A stretch of 64,000 nucleotides of DNA, from contig CAVQRC010000003.1 in assembly GCA_963715045.1 (NCBI GenBank), positions 248,001 to 312,000 on the forward strand. The letters run 5' to 3'. This DNA comes from CAVQRC01 sp963715045. Lineage in GTDB: Bacteria > Planctomycetota > Planctomycetia > Pirellulales > Lacipirellulaceae. Each line of letters begins with the position of its first letter. Positions within the stretch are counted from its first letter, which is position 1. Under the pieces are notes generated by a model. It was not told where the DNA came from. It worked only from the letters and a program-made list of their open reading frames with translations, and did no database searches. Shown one piece after another: positions 7,883 through 16,892 of the stretch. The translations under genes were made by a program, and so were the position numbers.

Positions 7883-9925
7883 TTACCTGGGTGGATCGAG
7901 CGTCAGTTGCAGCGGGATTTCCGCGTCGCCGCGACGCACGATGACCTGCACGCGATCACCTCCTTTGAATTTGCGGAGTGCCGAATCGATGTCCTCGAGG
8001 TTCGCGATCTTGAAGTCGCCGAACTGGATGATCTTGTCGCCCGCGCGAATCCCGGCCAACGCGGCGGGACCTTCCTTGGCAACGCCCGAGAGTTCATAGC
8101 CGTCACCACGCTGTGGAAACGCGGGAATGCTACCCAGGTAGGGCCGGTCCCCGGAAGCCTGTACGGTCTGGCGGTCACGTCCCGTGGCGGCATACGTCGG
8201 TCTCTCCGCCGCCGCGGCGATGCGCTCCGCCATCTCGGCGACGTATTCGGCGATCCTCCGCATGCCGATGATGTTGACGAGTTCGAAGTCGTCGGTCGGT
8301 TTGTGGTAGTCCTCGTGGAGACCCGTGAAGAAGTGCAGCACGGGAATCTCTTTGGCATAGAACGTCGAGTGATCGCTGGGCCCGAAGCCACCCTCGCTCT
8401 TGCTGATCGAAAAATTGTGCCGCGTGTTCAATTCGTCGATCCAGGAGTCGAATTCGGTGGCGGTTCCGGAGCCGTTCACGATCAACTCCTCGTTCTTCAT
8501 TCTTCCGACCATGTCGAGATTGAGCATCGCCACGGTTTGCTCGAGTGGATAGGGCGGGTCGTTCGCGTACTCGCCGCTTCCGAGCAGTCCACGTTCCTCC
8601 CCGCTGAAGGCCACAAACACGATCGTGCGGGCCGGCGGGGTCTCTCGGTCGGCGAGGATGCGAGCGATTTCGAGCAACGTGGCAACTCCGCTCGCGTTGT
8701 CATCAGCACCGTTGTGAATGTCTTTGCTGCCGTTCGCCGCCGAACCTTCCTCACCCCTGCCGAGGTGGTCGTAGTGGGCTCCGATAACGATCACTTCCTC
8801 GGCGTGAGGTCCTTTGCCCGGCAATACGGCCGCCACGTTTTTAGTGGTCACGGTCTGCCGTTCGATCGTAATCTGACCCTCCGCCATGACCCCCGGAAGA
8901 TCGAAACTCTGCGGTTGGAGTTGCTGGTCGATTCCTGCCTCGATCTCGGCCAGCGGCGGCTTTCCGGCGGCGGCCAGCAGCCCGTCGATGACTTCGCGGC
9001 GAACATGCAGTACCGGGAGGTCGCGGCGCTCGCCTCCTCGCCCGGCGTCTGTAAAACCGAGTACCGGATCTTGCTCGGAGCTGATTCTCAGGTGATACCT
9101 GGCGATCGCTCGAGAAACCTTGAGAATCTGCTCCTGCCACTGCTCATTGTGATCGGCAGCAATTCCGGTTTCCTCATCGTCACTGGACATTTCGCTCTGA
9201 TAGAGTTTGGCGAGTTCTTCGATGGCACGCTCTCGTCGTCGCTCTACCTGTTCGATGCGACGGTCGATCTCGGGCTTGTCGGTAACAAAAATGATCGCCT
9301 TCGCTCCGTGTTGATAGGCGTTGCTCACCTTGCGACGAAACGTCGCGTGGTTAGACGAATCCGTTCCATCAAACGCGCTGTGAGGATTGTCCTGTTGCGG
9401 TTCGTGGCGGAGAACGATGACGGCCTTTCCTTCAACGTCGATCGCTTCGTAGTCGTCATAGTTGGCGGAATCGGCCGAAATCCCGTAGCCGACAAACGCA
9501 ACCGGCAGTTCGAAATCTCCAGAACCGCCGATCGCCAGTGGATTGAAATCGTCACCGAGTTCGAGGCCCGGCCGGGGCGGGATGCCGGCGGTGGGCGGAA
9601 CGCGGAACGTCAAACGGTTGACGTCTCCGAGTTCGGCGGCGGTCGTGACTTCGAACTCCTGAAATGGAGACCCCGAGAAGACTGCCGTCTGGAGGCCCAA
9701 TTCGAGAAATTCAGCGGCGATGCGTTCGGCGGCGACGTGGATGCCCTCGGTTTGCAGGCCCCGGCCCTCGAGTTCGTCGGCGGCCAGATACTGCGTCAGC
9801 CGGCCGATTCGGCGTTCCGCCGCATCGTCGGCGTGGGCCGGTCTGGGGATGCACGCGGTCGCGAGTGCCAGTGCCAGGCACAGGCGGGAAACCGTAGTCA
9901 CATCGCGGGGCGAGCGGGAGGGCAT
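7883..9925 (-). CDS. M28 family zinc aminopeptidase with PDZ domain
   Basis: This exported metallopeptidase has 680 residues when started at ATG 9925, which follows AGGAG. Residues 1-30 form a signal peptide. A PA-like insert (about 100-330) precedes or interrupts the catalytic region. The M28 zinc ligands are all present: HYDHLG, DDNASG, EERGLLGS, LNLDMVGR and VLHFFTG. The last 90 or so residues are a PDZ domain (LAGIRAGDKIIQFGD) ending in LTLDPPR. It probably trims peptides in the periplasm or at the cell surface. It is divergent from the receiver-domain gene and separated from skp by the octamer array. Confidence 0.9.
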   Translation of the reverse strand: MPSRSPRDVTTVSRLCLALALATACIPRPAHADDAAERRIGRLTQYLAADELEGRGLQTEGIHVAAERIAAEFLELGLQTAVFSGSPFQEFEVTTAAELGDVNRLTFRVPPTAGIPPRPGLELGDDFNPLAIGGSGDFELPVAFVGYGISADSANYDDYEAIDVEGKAVIVLRHEPQQDNPHSAFDGTDSSNHATFRRKVSNAYQHGAKAIIFVTDKPEIDRRIEQVERRRERAIEELAKLYQSEMSSDDEETGIAADHNEQWQEQILKVSRAIARYHLRISSEQDPVLGFTDAGRGGERRDLPVLHVRREVIDGLLAAAGKPPLAEIEAGIDQQLQPQSFDLPGVMAEGQITIERQTVTTKNVAAVLPGKGPHAEEVIVIGAHYDHLGRGEEGSAANGSKDIHNGADDNASGVATLLEIARILADRETPPARTIVFVAFSGEERGLLGSGEYANDPPYPLEQTVAMLNLDMVGRMKNEELIVNGSGTATEFDSWIDELNTRHNFSISKSEGGFGPSDHSTFYAKEIPVLHFFTGLHEDYHKPTDDFELVNIIGMRRIAEYVAEMAERIAAAAERPTYAATGRDRQTVQASGDRPYLGSIPAFPQRGDGYELSGVAKEGPAALAGIRAGDKIIQFGDFKIANLEDIDSALRKFKGGDRVQVIVRRGDAEIPLQLTLDPPR

Positions 9926-10145
9926 GTCGAGAGGACTCCTAGGTCGTGGATCTGGCACCAGGGGGAATTTCGGAATCATAGCACTCAGGGGTCGGACCGG
10001 GGATTGGCCGGACCGGGGTAAGCCCGCGCTGTGAAGGAGTTCTGATTGACAGTCCGATGCGAGATCGCTATTCTCCCGCCCCCCCCAAGAAAAGATCGGC
10101 CGTTTGTCCTTCCTGTGCCCCGATCGCCGTGCTCGCGAGGTCGCC

Positions 10146-10511
10146 GTGAATCGTTCTCCCCGCGTGTTGATTGTCAATTCGTGCGACGAGTCGCGGTTCG
10201 TGTTGACCGCCGCCCTCCGCCGCGCGGGTCGCGCCCCAATCGAAGCGAACCGGATCGAGGCGGCCATGAAGATCGCCAGCACCGAGGCTCCCGACGTCAT
10301 CGTGCTGGACGCTGAAACCGTTACCTCCGCCGATCACGAGTCGACGGCAGAACTTGGGGCGGCGGCCAGTCGATCGCGAACGCCGATCGTGGTCCTGGGA
10401 AGCCTGTCGCGCGACTCTGCCATCGTCCCCAACGGGCATTTCTTCTCTAAACCCTACCACTACGCGCCGCTGATTCGCGAGATCGATCGACTTCTGGGTG
10501 AAGCGGCTTAG
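10146..10511 (+). CDS. single-domain response regulator (receiver domain)
   Basis: About 121 residues with the receiver fold: an acidic pocket (NSCDESR), the phospho-acceptor Asp in VIVLDAE, a Ser in the VVLGS strand and the conserved Lys in FFSKPY. GTG 10146 (preceded by GAGG) was chosen; a TTG at 10104 would add 14 residues unlike the domain. No output domain follows, so it likely acts by protein contact, CheY-like. The next gene downstream encodes an FHA-GAF histidine kinase, a plausible phospho-donor. Confidence 0.75.
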   Translation: MNRSPRVLIVNSCDESRFVLTAALRRAGRAPIEANRIEAAMKIASTEAPDVIVLDAETVTSADHESTAELGAAASRSRTPIVVLGSLSRDSAIVPNGHFFSKPYHYAPLIREIDRLLGEAA

Positions 10512-10632
10512 GGATCGGCCGGGAACCCCGCACCGCTTCACCACGACAATTGAACCGAATCGCGGCGGGCCGTAGAATCTCTCCAGTAACGTCGCGGACA
10601 CTCGCTGTCCTGTCGCCTGGGAGCCGCTTTCG

Positions 10633-12453
10633 GTGCCATCGCTGTTCGTCATTCAAGGTCGGGATCAGGGCACGCGATTCGAACTCGATGACGAAGATTA
10701 CGTCGTCGGTCGTACTTCGGACAGCGCGATCCAGTTGCACGACACCGAAGTCTCGCGGGCCCACGCCCGACTCCAGCGGGACGGCGATACCTACCAGTTG
10801 CGGGATCTGGAAAGCTCGAACGGCACCTACGTCAACGGTAAGCGAATCCAGGAGTCCGACCTGATCAGCGGCGATCAAGTGCAACTCGGTCGTACGCTGC
10901 TGCTCTACACGGGTATCACCGCGCCTGTCCTGCCCGACCTCACCGATCAGGTCGACATCGTCACGGGGAACCGGGCCGACGACGGGTCGCGAATCGTGCA
11001 CTCGCTGGGACAGGACGACGAGAGTGGCCTGTTCGGCCCGCGAACTGACGAAACGTCTCATCCCTGGCTCGCCCGGGCGAGAAGCAATCTGCAGATTATG
11101 TATCGCACGGCCCTGGCCGTGAGCCACACGCTCGACATCGATCAGCTTCTGCAGCGGATTCTGGACATGATCTTCGAGTGGGTCGACGCCGATCGCGGCT
11201 GCATCATGCTCAAGAGCCCTGAGAACCAGCAACTCGTCCCGAAAGTGCGACGCCACCGCCGCGGGGGAAAGGCAGACGATCGAATCACGATCAGTCAGAC
11301 GATCCTCGATTATGTCGTCGAACGCAACGAAGGCGTGCTGACCAGCAATGCCCGCGACGACGATCGGTGGGATCCTGCTCAGAGCATCCTGCGACTTGGT
11401 GTCCGAGAAGCCATCTGTGTACCGATGAAAGGACGCTACGACCTGGTCGGCGCGATCTACATCGATACGTCGATCGCCCCGGAGCGGCTCTTGAGTTCGG
11501 ACCAGTCTTCCCGCGCGTTCAGCCAGGAGCACCTCAAGCTGATGGTCGCGATCGCCCATCAAGCGGCGCTCGCCGTGGAAGACACGAGCTATTACAAGGC
11601 ACTCGTCCAGGCGGAACGGCTCGCCGCCGTGGGACAGACGATCGCGACGCTGTCGCATCACATCAAGAACATTCTGCAGGGCGTCCGCGGTGGCAGCTAC
11701 CTGATCGAACTCGGGCTCAAGGATCACGCCTCGGCGGTCGCAGAGTGTACGGCCGATTCGGGTCCGTCCGAGTCGGCGGGTGCCTCGACGGCTGCCGCAG
11801 GGTGGGAACCGCACGAGGCGCGTGCCGCGCGAGATGCGGTCGAAATGATTCGCAAGGGCTGGAACATCGTCGAACGCAATCAGGAACGCATCACGGCCCT
11901 GGTCATGGACATGCTGACATTCAGCAAGGAACGCGAGCCGGAGCCGTGCCCCTCGGACCTGAACGAAGTGACGCGGGAAGTCGTGAGCCTGATGCAGGCC
12001 CGCGCCGAGGCCCTCGACGTGGACCTGAAGTTCGCGGCCGACGACGCGATGCCGACGCTGATGTTCGATCCGGAAGGGTTGCATCGCGCGATCCTGAATC
12101 TGATCACCAACGCGATCGATGCCTGCGACCAGCGGGAAGATGGCCAGGTCGAGGTCGCTACCGAATTGACTCCATCGTTGGCGATCGTGCGGGTCCGCGA
12201 CAACGGAAGCGGGATCCCGGCGGAAGATCTGGAACAGATCTTCGGGATTTTCGTGTCTCGCAAAGGTGGCCGCGGCACCGGCCTGGGACTTCCCGTGAGC
12301 CAGAAAATCATCAAGGAGCACGGCGGGCGGATCACGGTGGAGAGCACTCCGGGACAGGGGAGTCTCTTCACGCTCGAATTACCGGTCGTGACGACCGCCA
12401 GGTCGGAACGCGGGGCGGCTGCGGCCATGACCATCGAAAGCGGCCCGCAGTAG
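10633..12453 (+). CDS. FHA-GAF sensor histidine kinase
   Basis: A cytoplasmic 606-residue kinase with GTG start. Domains in order: FHA (1-95, phosphothreonine-binding, with VVGRTSDSAIQL and SSNGTYVNG), linker, GAF (about 140-310, ending before YYKAL), histidine phosphorylation helix with H-box LSHHIKN (about 340), a second helix, and the HATPase domain with N-box NLITNAIDAC, G1 DNGSGIPAED and G2 GTGLGLPVSQKI. The H-box differs from the common SHE motif but keeps the His. FHA plus GAF suggests it reads Ser/Thr phosphorylation and a small ligand. The receiver protein just upstream is a likely partner. Confidence 0.9.
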   Translation: MPSLFVIQGRDQGTRFELDDEDYVVGRTSDSAIQLHDTEVSRAHARLQRDGDTYQLRDLESSNGTYVNGKRIQESDLISGDQVQLGRTLLLYTGITAPVLPDLTDQVDIVTGNRADDGSRIVHSLGQDDESGLFGPRTDETSHPWLARARSNLQIMYRTALAVSHTLDIDQLLQRILDMIFEWVDADRGCIMLKSPENQQLVPKVRRHRRGGKADDRITISQTILDYVVERNEGVLTSNARDDDRWDPAQSILRLGVREAICVPMKGRYDLVGAIYIDTSIAPERLLSSDQSSRAFSQEHLKLMVAIAHQAALAVEDTSYYKALVQAERLAAVGQTIATLSHHIKNILQGVRGGSYLIELGLKDHASAVAECTADSGPSESAGASTAAAGWEPHEARAARDAVEMIRKGWNIVERNQERITALVMDMLTFSKEREPEPCPSDLNEVTREVVSLMQARAEALDVDLKFAADDAMPTLMFDPEGLHRAILNLITNAIDACDQREDGQVEVATELTPSLAIVRVRDNGSGIPAEDLEQIFGIFVSRKGGRGTGLGLPVSQKIIKEHGGRITVESTPGQGSLFTLELPVVTTARSERGAAAAMTIESGPQ

Positions 12454-12535
12454 CAGATTTTCCTAGCCCCGCGACGCACCACGTCCCGGGGCCCGGATCA
12501 CCCGGTCGAGGCGAGTTACCCACCGGCCGTGGGTG

Positions 12536-13054
12536 TCATTCGCGAGGCTCGCGATTTCCAGAGACCTCGAGCATCGCGGTCACCAGGTCGAGGGACGTCA
12601 AGACGCCGACCGGCCGCTCGGCCCGATCGAGTACAAACAGGCGATGAATGCGTTCGCCCGACATGCACCGCGCTGCCTGGTACACGGTGGCCGATTCAGG
12701 GACCGTCTGGACGGCCGACGACATGTACTTCGCGACGCGGTCCTGCGGCAGATCCGAGATTCGAAACGTCCCGGCTGCCCCGTCTTTCACGACGAAATGG
12801 GATCCCTGAGACTCCTCGCTCTGCTGCAGCCAGTCTTCCCGCTTGGCGAAGTCGGTCATGCTGATGACACCGACGCACCGCCCCTGGTCGTCGACGACCG
12901 GACCGCCCGAGATACCGTGCGAAACCAGCAGATGGGCTGCCTCAGACATGGTTGCCGTGCCGGGAACGGTCACCACGTCGCGGGTCATGAGGTCGCCGAT
13001 GCGAAGCTTGAACAGCCGCTTCAGCTCGAAGGGTTCAAAATCGATGCCAGTCAC
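12536..13054 (-). CDS. CBS-domain pair protein
   Basis: A soluble protein of about 172 residues with two CBS motifs: LMTRDVVTVPGTATMSEAAHLL with GGPVVDDQGRCVGVISMTD, and YMSSAVQTVPESATVYQAARCM with IHRLFVLDRAERPVGVLTSLD. Such pairs form a Bateman module that binds adenine nucleotides. The GTG at 13054 is preceded by AGGGAGGG. The frame is open upstream to 13201, but that part does not resemble a protein. It is convergent with the histidine kinase gene. No effector domain is attached, so the target is unknown. Confidence 0.88.
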   Translation of the reverse strand: MTGIDFEPFELKRLFKLRIGDLMTRDVVTVPGTATMSEAAHLLVSHGISGGPVVDDQGRCVGVISMTDFAKREDWLQQSEESQGSHFVVKDGAAGTFRISDLPQDRVAKYMSSAVQTVPESATVYQAARCMSGERIHRLFVLDRAERPVGVLTSLDLVTAMLEVSGNREPRE

Positions 13055-13229
13055 AGGTAGGACCCTCCCTCGGTGGAAACGGATGGTCGCCGCACTCGAG
13101 GCGATCCAGTAGCAAATGGTGTACCGGGAAAAAAGCTGCGCGTGGCCAGTGAATCCCGCGAACCGCCGCGGCGTTGCTGTGCAGATTCGCACATCTGGCA
13201 ACCTGGCCTTGGGCTAGCGAAGTGCACTG

Positions 13230-13946
13230 TCAATCTTCGAATTCAGGCTTGACCGAGCACTCGTTGTCCAGCAGCTCTCGCACACGGGCGAAAACGGCAT
13301 CCAGCATGGACTCGGTGAGACGGCCTGTGAACGTGTTCTGCTGGCTGGGATGATAGCTGCTGATGAGTCGTCTTCCTCCTTGGAGTTCAATCTCGCCGAG
13401 GTGGCCGAATTTAGTGACGCGTTGTTCGCGGGGGAGCCAGTTCCGCTGCCGGACTTCCGCGATGACGGCCCGAAACGCGATATTTCCGAGGGCCACCAGG
13501 ACGGCCGCGGGCACCAGGTCGAGCGAGCGACTCAGCCACTGCCGGCAGTTCTGCATTTCTTCCCGCGAGGGTTTATTGCGAGGTGGCGCGCAGTGCACGA
13601 CGGCCGTAATGGCCGCATCGCAGAGTTTCAGTCCATCCTCGCTGGAAGTGGCGTCGGGCTGATTGGCGAACCCGGCCTTGTGGAGGGCTCGGAACAGCCA
13701 GTCGCCGCTGCGATCGCCGGTAAACATCCGCCCCGTCCGATTGGCTCCGTGAGCGGCTGGCGCGAGTCCTACCAGCAGCAACCGGGCGTCCGGATCGCCG
13801 AAGTTGGGGACGGGGCGACCCCAGTAATCCCAGTTCTGGAATGCCCGCCGCTTATTGCGGGCCACGTCTCGACAGTGTTCGATCAGGCGAGGGCATCTCG
13901 TGCACTCGACAATGCTCTGGTTGAGCGAGGCGAAGGTCCTGGTCAT
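13230..13946 (-). CDS. family 5 (UDGb-type) uracil-DNA glycosylase
   Basis: This 238-residue DNA repair enzyme removes uracil and related deaminated bases. The first motif GLAPAAHGANRTGRMFTGD has the family 5 form, lacking the polar catalytic residue of family 4 at this site. The second motif is SYHPSQQNTFTGRL. Cysteines for a 4Fe-4S cluster are present (CTRCPRL near residue 15, then VVHCAPP and NCRQW). The start codon lies 3 bp after the stop of cinA on the same strand, so the two are probably co-transcribed. Confidence 0.88.
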   Translation of the reverse strand: MTRTFASLNQSIVECTRCPRLIEHCRDVARNKRRAFQNWDYWGRPVPNFGDPDARLLLVGLAPAAHGANRTGRMFTGDRSGDWLFRALHKAGFANQPDATSSEDGLKLCDAAITAVVHCAPPRNKPSREEMQNCRQWLSRSLDLVPAAVLVALGNIAFRAVIAEVRQRNWLPREQRVTKFGHLGEIELQGGRRLISSYHPSQQNTFTGRLTESMLDAVFARVRELLDNECSVKPEFED

Positions 13947-13949
13947 GGC

Positions 13950-15134
13950 TTAGGGTCCGAGCTGTGATTCAACCGACTTCAGCAACTCCAGTCGCAGAAG
14001 ATTGAGCGCGCGTTTGGCCGCAAGCGGTTTCTGGATCGCTGGATGGGCCACGTGACCGAACGACTTGCGGACGATGGCCCCGGGCCGGGCAATCGTCACC
14101 TCTACCCGATCTTCGCTGCCAGGGTGCAACGGCGCTACGACGTGCAACGCGATGTGGGCCGCCGTCGACGCGAGCATCGATTCGGCGGTGACGGTCGGGT
14201 CACCCTCGACAGCGACCAGGCCCGACGCGAGGACCGGCTCGGCGCAGTTGGATAACCAGGAGCAAAGCAGGCCACCCGTTCCCACCTCGTAGGTAGCCAG
14301 CCGCAGGCGACGGGCGGCCAGCAGACGCCCTACGACGTCGTGCAATTCATCGTCTTCCTCACCAAATACCAGCTCTCCGAGCGACTCCCGAATAGTCTGT
14401 TCGGTGGGAGCAATTCGCAGCCGACACGAGGCGTCATCCACTCCCATCGTCGTGATCCGCAAGGTAATCGTCGCTTCGCTGACCGTGATCCCAACACGTG
14501 GATCGCGGTCGCGGCGGATCAGGTCGGGGAGCATCGATTCGAGATGGCTTTCACCTGCCCCGAAACACTTGATCCGCCGATGGACGACCACCTGGCGATT
14601 GGGCAACAGGCTGCGAATCTCGGGCTCGACCGTTTGTTGGAACATTTGCCTCATTTCGGCCGGTACGCCGGGCAAGGCATAGAACCGGCACGGTTCCCGG
14701 CCCGATCGCGGAATCTCGAACGCGATCCCCGGGGCCGTTCCGTGCGGGTTCTCGATGGGCCGACTCCCCTTGGGAAACAGCGCCTGTCGTCGATTGCTGT
14801 CAGGCATGGGCCGCTTTCGCTGCTGAAACATGGCCTCGATTCGGCCCAATGACGGTCCGTCGAGCTTGAGCGGTACGTCCGTGCTGGCGGCCAGGGCGTC
14901 CCGGGTGAGATCGTCGGCGGTCGGACCAAGTCCACCCGTGACGACGACCACGTCGGCCCTTTCGATCGCGACCCGAAATACCTCCACCATGGCGACCAAC
15001 GCGTCGCCCACCGTGGTGTGATAGACGGCCGGGATGCCGCAGTCGCCCAGTCGGACGCTGAGCCATTGAGAATTCGTATCGAGCCGCTGACCGCTGGTGA
15101 GCTCGTCGCCAATCGCAATAACTTCGGAATGCAC
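13950..15134 (-). CDS. cinA: CinA family nicotinamide-nucleotide amidohydrolase/molybdopterin-binding protein
   Basis: About 394 residues from GTG 15134, where the typical CinA N-terminus begins (VHSEVIAIGDELTSG). The frame is open 47 codons further upstream without similarity. The N-terminal MoaB/Mog-like domain shows the VVTGGLGPTADDLTR motif, and ALPGVPAEM follows. The C-terminal part (VGRLLAARRLRLATYEVGTGGLLCSWL) corresponds to the PncC amidohydrolase domain. There the usual SxTGG sequence reads EVGTGGL, so the catalytic Ser appears substituted and deamidase activity is doubtful. It is followed by the uracil-DNA glycosylase gene. Confidence 0.87.
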   Translation of the reverse strand: MHSEVIAIGDELTSGQRLDTNSQWLSVRLGDCGIPAVYHTTVGDALVAMVEVFRVAIERADVVVVTGGLGPTADDLTRDALAASTDVPLKLDGPSLGRIEAMFQQRKRPMPDSNRRQALFPKGSRPIENPHGTAPGIAFEIPRSGREPCRFYALPGVPAEMRQMFQQTVEPEIRSLLPNRQVVVHRRIKCFGAGESHLESMLPDLIRRDRDPRVGITVSEATITLRITTMGVDDASCRLRIAPTEQTIRESLGELVFGEEDDELHDVVGRLLAARRLRLATYEVGTGGLLCSWLSNCAEPVLASGLVAVEGDPTVTAESMLASTAAHIALHVVAPLHPGSEDRVEVTIARPGAIVRKSFGHVAHPAIQKPLAAKRALNLLRLELLKSVESQLGP

Positions 15135-15414
15135 GGGAAATTGGGGGGCAGGGGCGACGACCGGACGATAAAGCGGCGAGGTTCGGCGAGCTTCGACGCG
15201 GTTGCGGTACCGGTCAGCGGGTAAGCGAAGTCGGACGGGACCGGACTGGGATGCGACAGGAGAAGGGGGGGACATTAGAATTGTGGATCCTAGGGTGTGC
15301 AGGCCGTTATTTACAAGCGTGCGGAGTCGCCTGGCGGGTATCGCCGGTTTCTGTTCATCGGACTGCCATCCGGGGGCGTTTCCGAGTCCTCACGTAGAGA
15401 AAAGGACAAAACTC

Positions 15415-16726
15415 ATGCGACGCGTGATCCTGATGCTGTTTGTCGTCGCCGCCGGGCTGTCGATCGACGCGGCCGCTTGGGCACAGCCACCCGGGGGGCG
15501 GGGCGACATGCTCCGTCGTTTTGATGGCAACGGGGACGGAAAGCTCGAGCAGAGTGAGATTCCGGACCGGGCCAAGCCGTTCGTCCAGCGGATGGCCGAG
15601 CGGGCCGGGATCGACCCCAACGGCACGATCTCGATCGAGGCACTCAGTTCTGGCGAAGGAAGGTCCTCCGGCGGATCATCCAGCGATCGTCGCCGCTCTG
15701 GGCGATCGGATCGTGGTCGCGACCGCGGGGACCGTGGCGATCGGGGTCGCGGCGATTGGCGGAGCCGTTGGCGTGAGGAACAGGAATCCAGCGGGCCTGC
15801 GGGCGATCCCACGACGGTTGCCGGGTTTGGCGTCCCGCCGATGTACGATCCGGTTCCCGGATTCGACGTACCGTTGTCGGCCACGGGATCTCTGACCAAC
15901 GCCCAATTGAATGAGATCTACCCCTCTCGCATCATGGGTTATGTCGACAGCCGGATCCTCAACGAAAACGACAAGAACAAGAACGGCATGCTCGACGCTT
16001 CGGAGTGGAGCCAGGTCCGTTGGCGCAGCGATCCTCGGGAATCGGACCTGAACGGTGACGGGATCCTCACCAGGGCCGAACTCGCCGCCCGGATCGCCAA
16101 ACGCTACGAGGTCGAAGTCGAGCTGCCAGAGGTCGCTCCGCGACGAGGCCTGCGGCGAACCATCCCCGGTAGAACCCCCGCCAAGACGACGTCGGCCAGC
16201 CAGCCTGGGTCCCGTAGCGAGGACAGCAATAGCCCGTCGCAGAGAAGAATCCAAAGCGAAGGTCGCCGCGAATCGCGAGGATCGGGCCGTCAAGTATGTC
16301 AAATCGTTGATTAAGGAATACGACAAGAACCGCGATGGCGCGTTGCAGGAGAGCGAATGGGACGGGATGAGCAGTATGACGAAGAAATCCGACTTCGACG
16401 GAAACGGCGTCATCACCGAGAGTGAACTCATGCAGCGGTATGCTCAGCAGGACGGGAGTTCGGACAGCAGTTCCCGATCCGGGAGATCGCAGGCAACAGG
16501 TTCCGGAAACAGCAGCGGAGGCCAATTCGCACGGTTCCGGATGCCTCAGGAACGCTTGCCGAGAGGAGTTCCGAGTTGGTTCACGAGCAAAGATGCGAAC
16601 CAGGATGGTCAGATCTCGATGAACGAATACGCGACGAGCTGGAATGAGAAGACGATCGCCGAGTTTGAACAGTACGACGTGAATCAAGACGGCCTGATCA
16701 CGTCCAGCGAAAGCCTCGACAAGTAG
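15415..16726 (+). CDS. secreted multi-EF-hand calcium-binding protein, frameshifted
   Basis: The ATG 15415 follows AAAGGA and begins a signal peptide (ending AWAQ). Seven EF-hand-like loops are visible: DGNGDGKLEQSE, DKNKNGMLDASE, DLNGDGILTRAE, DKNRDGALQESE, DFDGNGVITESE, DANQDGQISMNE and DVNQDGLITSSE, with an Arg/Gly/Ser-rich linker between the first two. The frame changes once between about 16140 and 16250. Removing one base gives 436 codons plus stop. Such proteins are common in planctomycetes and are presumed to be extracellular calcium-dependent adhesion or structural proteins. The last loop stops two residues before the C-terminus. Confidence 0.82.
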
Positions 16727-16892
16727 ACTCCCTGCCGTTCCACGGCGACGCCATTCACGCCACGAATCTTGAAAGCCCGTCCTATCAGATCTCGGGCCCT
16801 TCGTGTTTTTCGCGTCTTTCGTGGTTCTTCCCGGAGCCTCGCCTGAACGCACCGCTCCCCGTTGATCGCAAGCAGCCCTAACGCGTGGGACC

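Noticed and set aside
7625..10021. 798-codon frame opposite the M28 peptidase
   Set aside because: The minus strand holds the metallopeptidase with all zinc motifs and a good ribosome-binding site; this frame is its antisense shadow.
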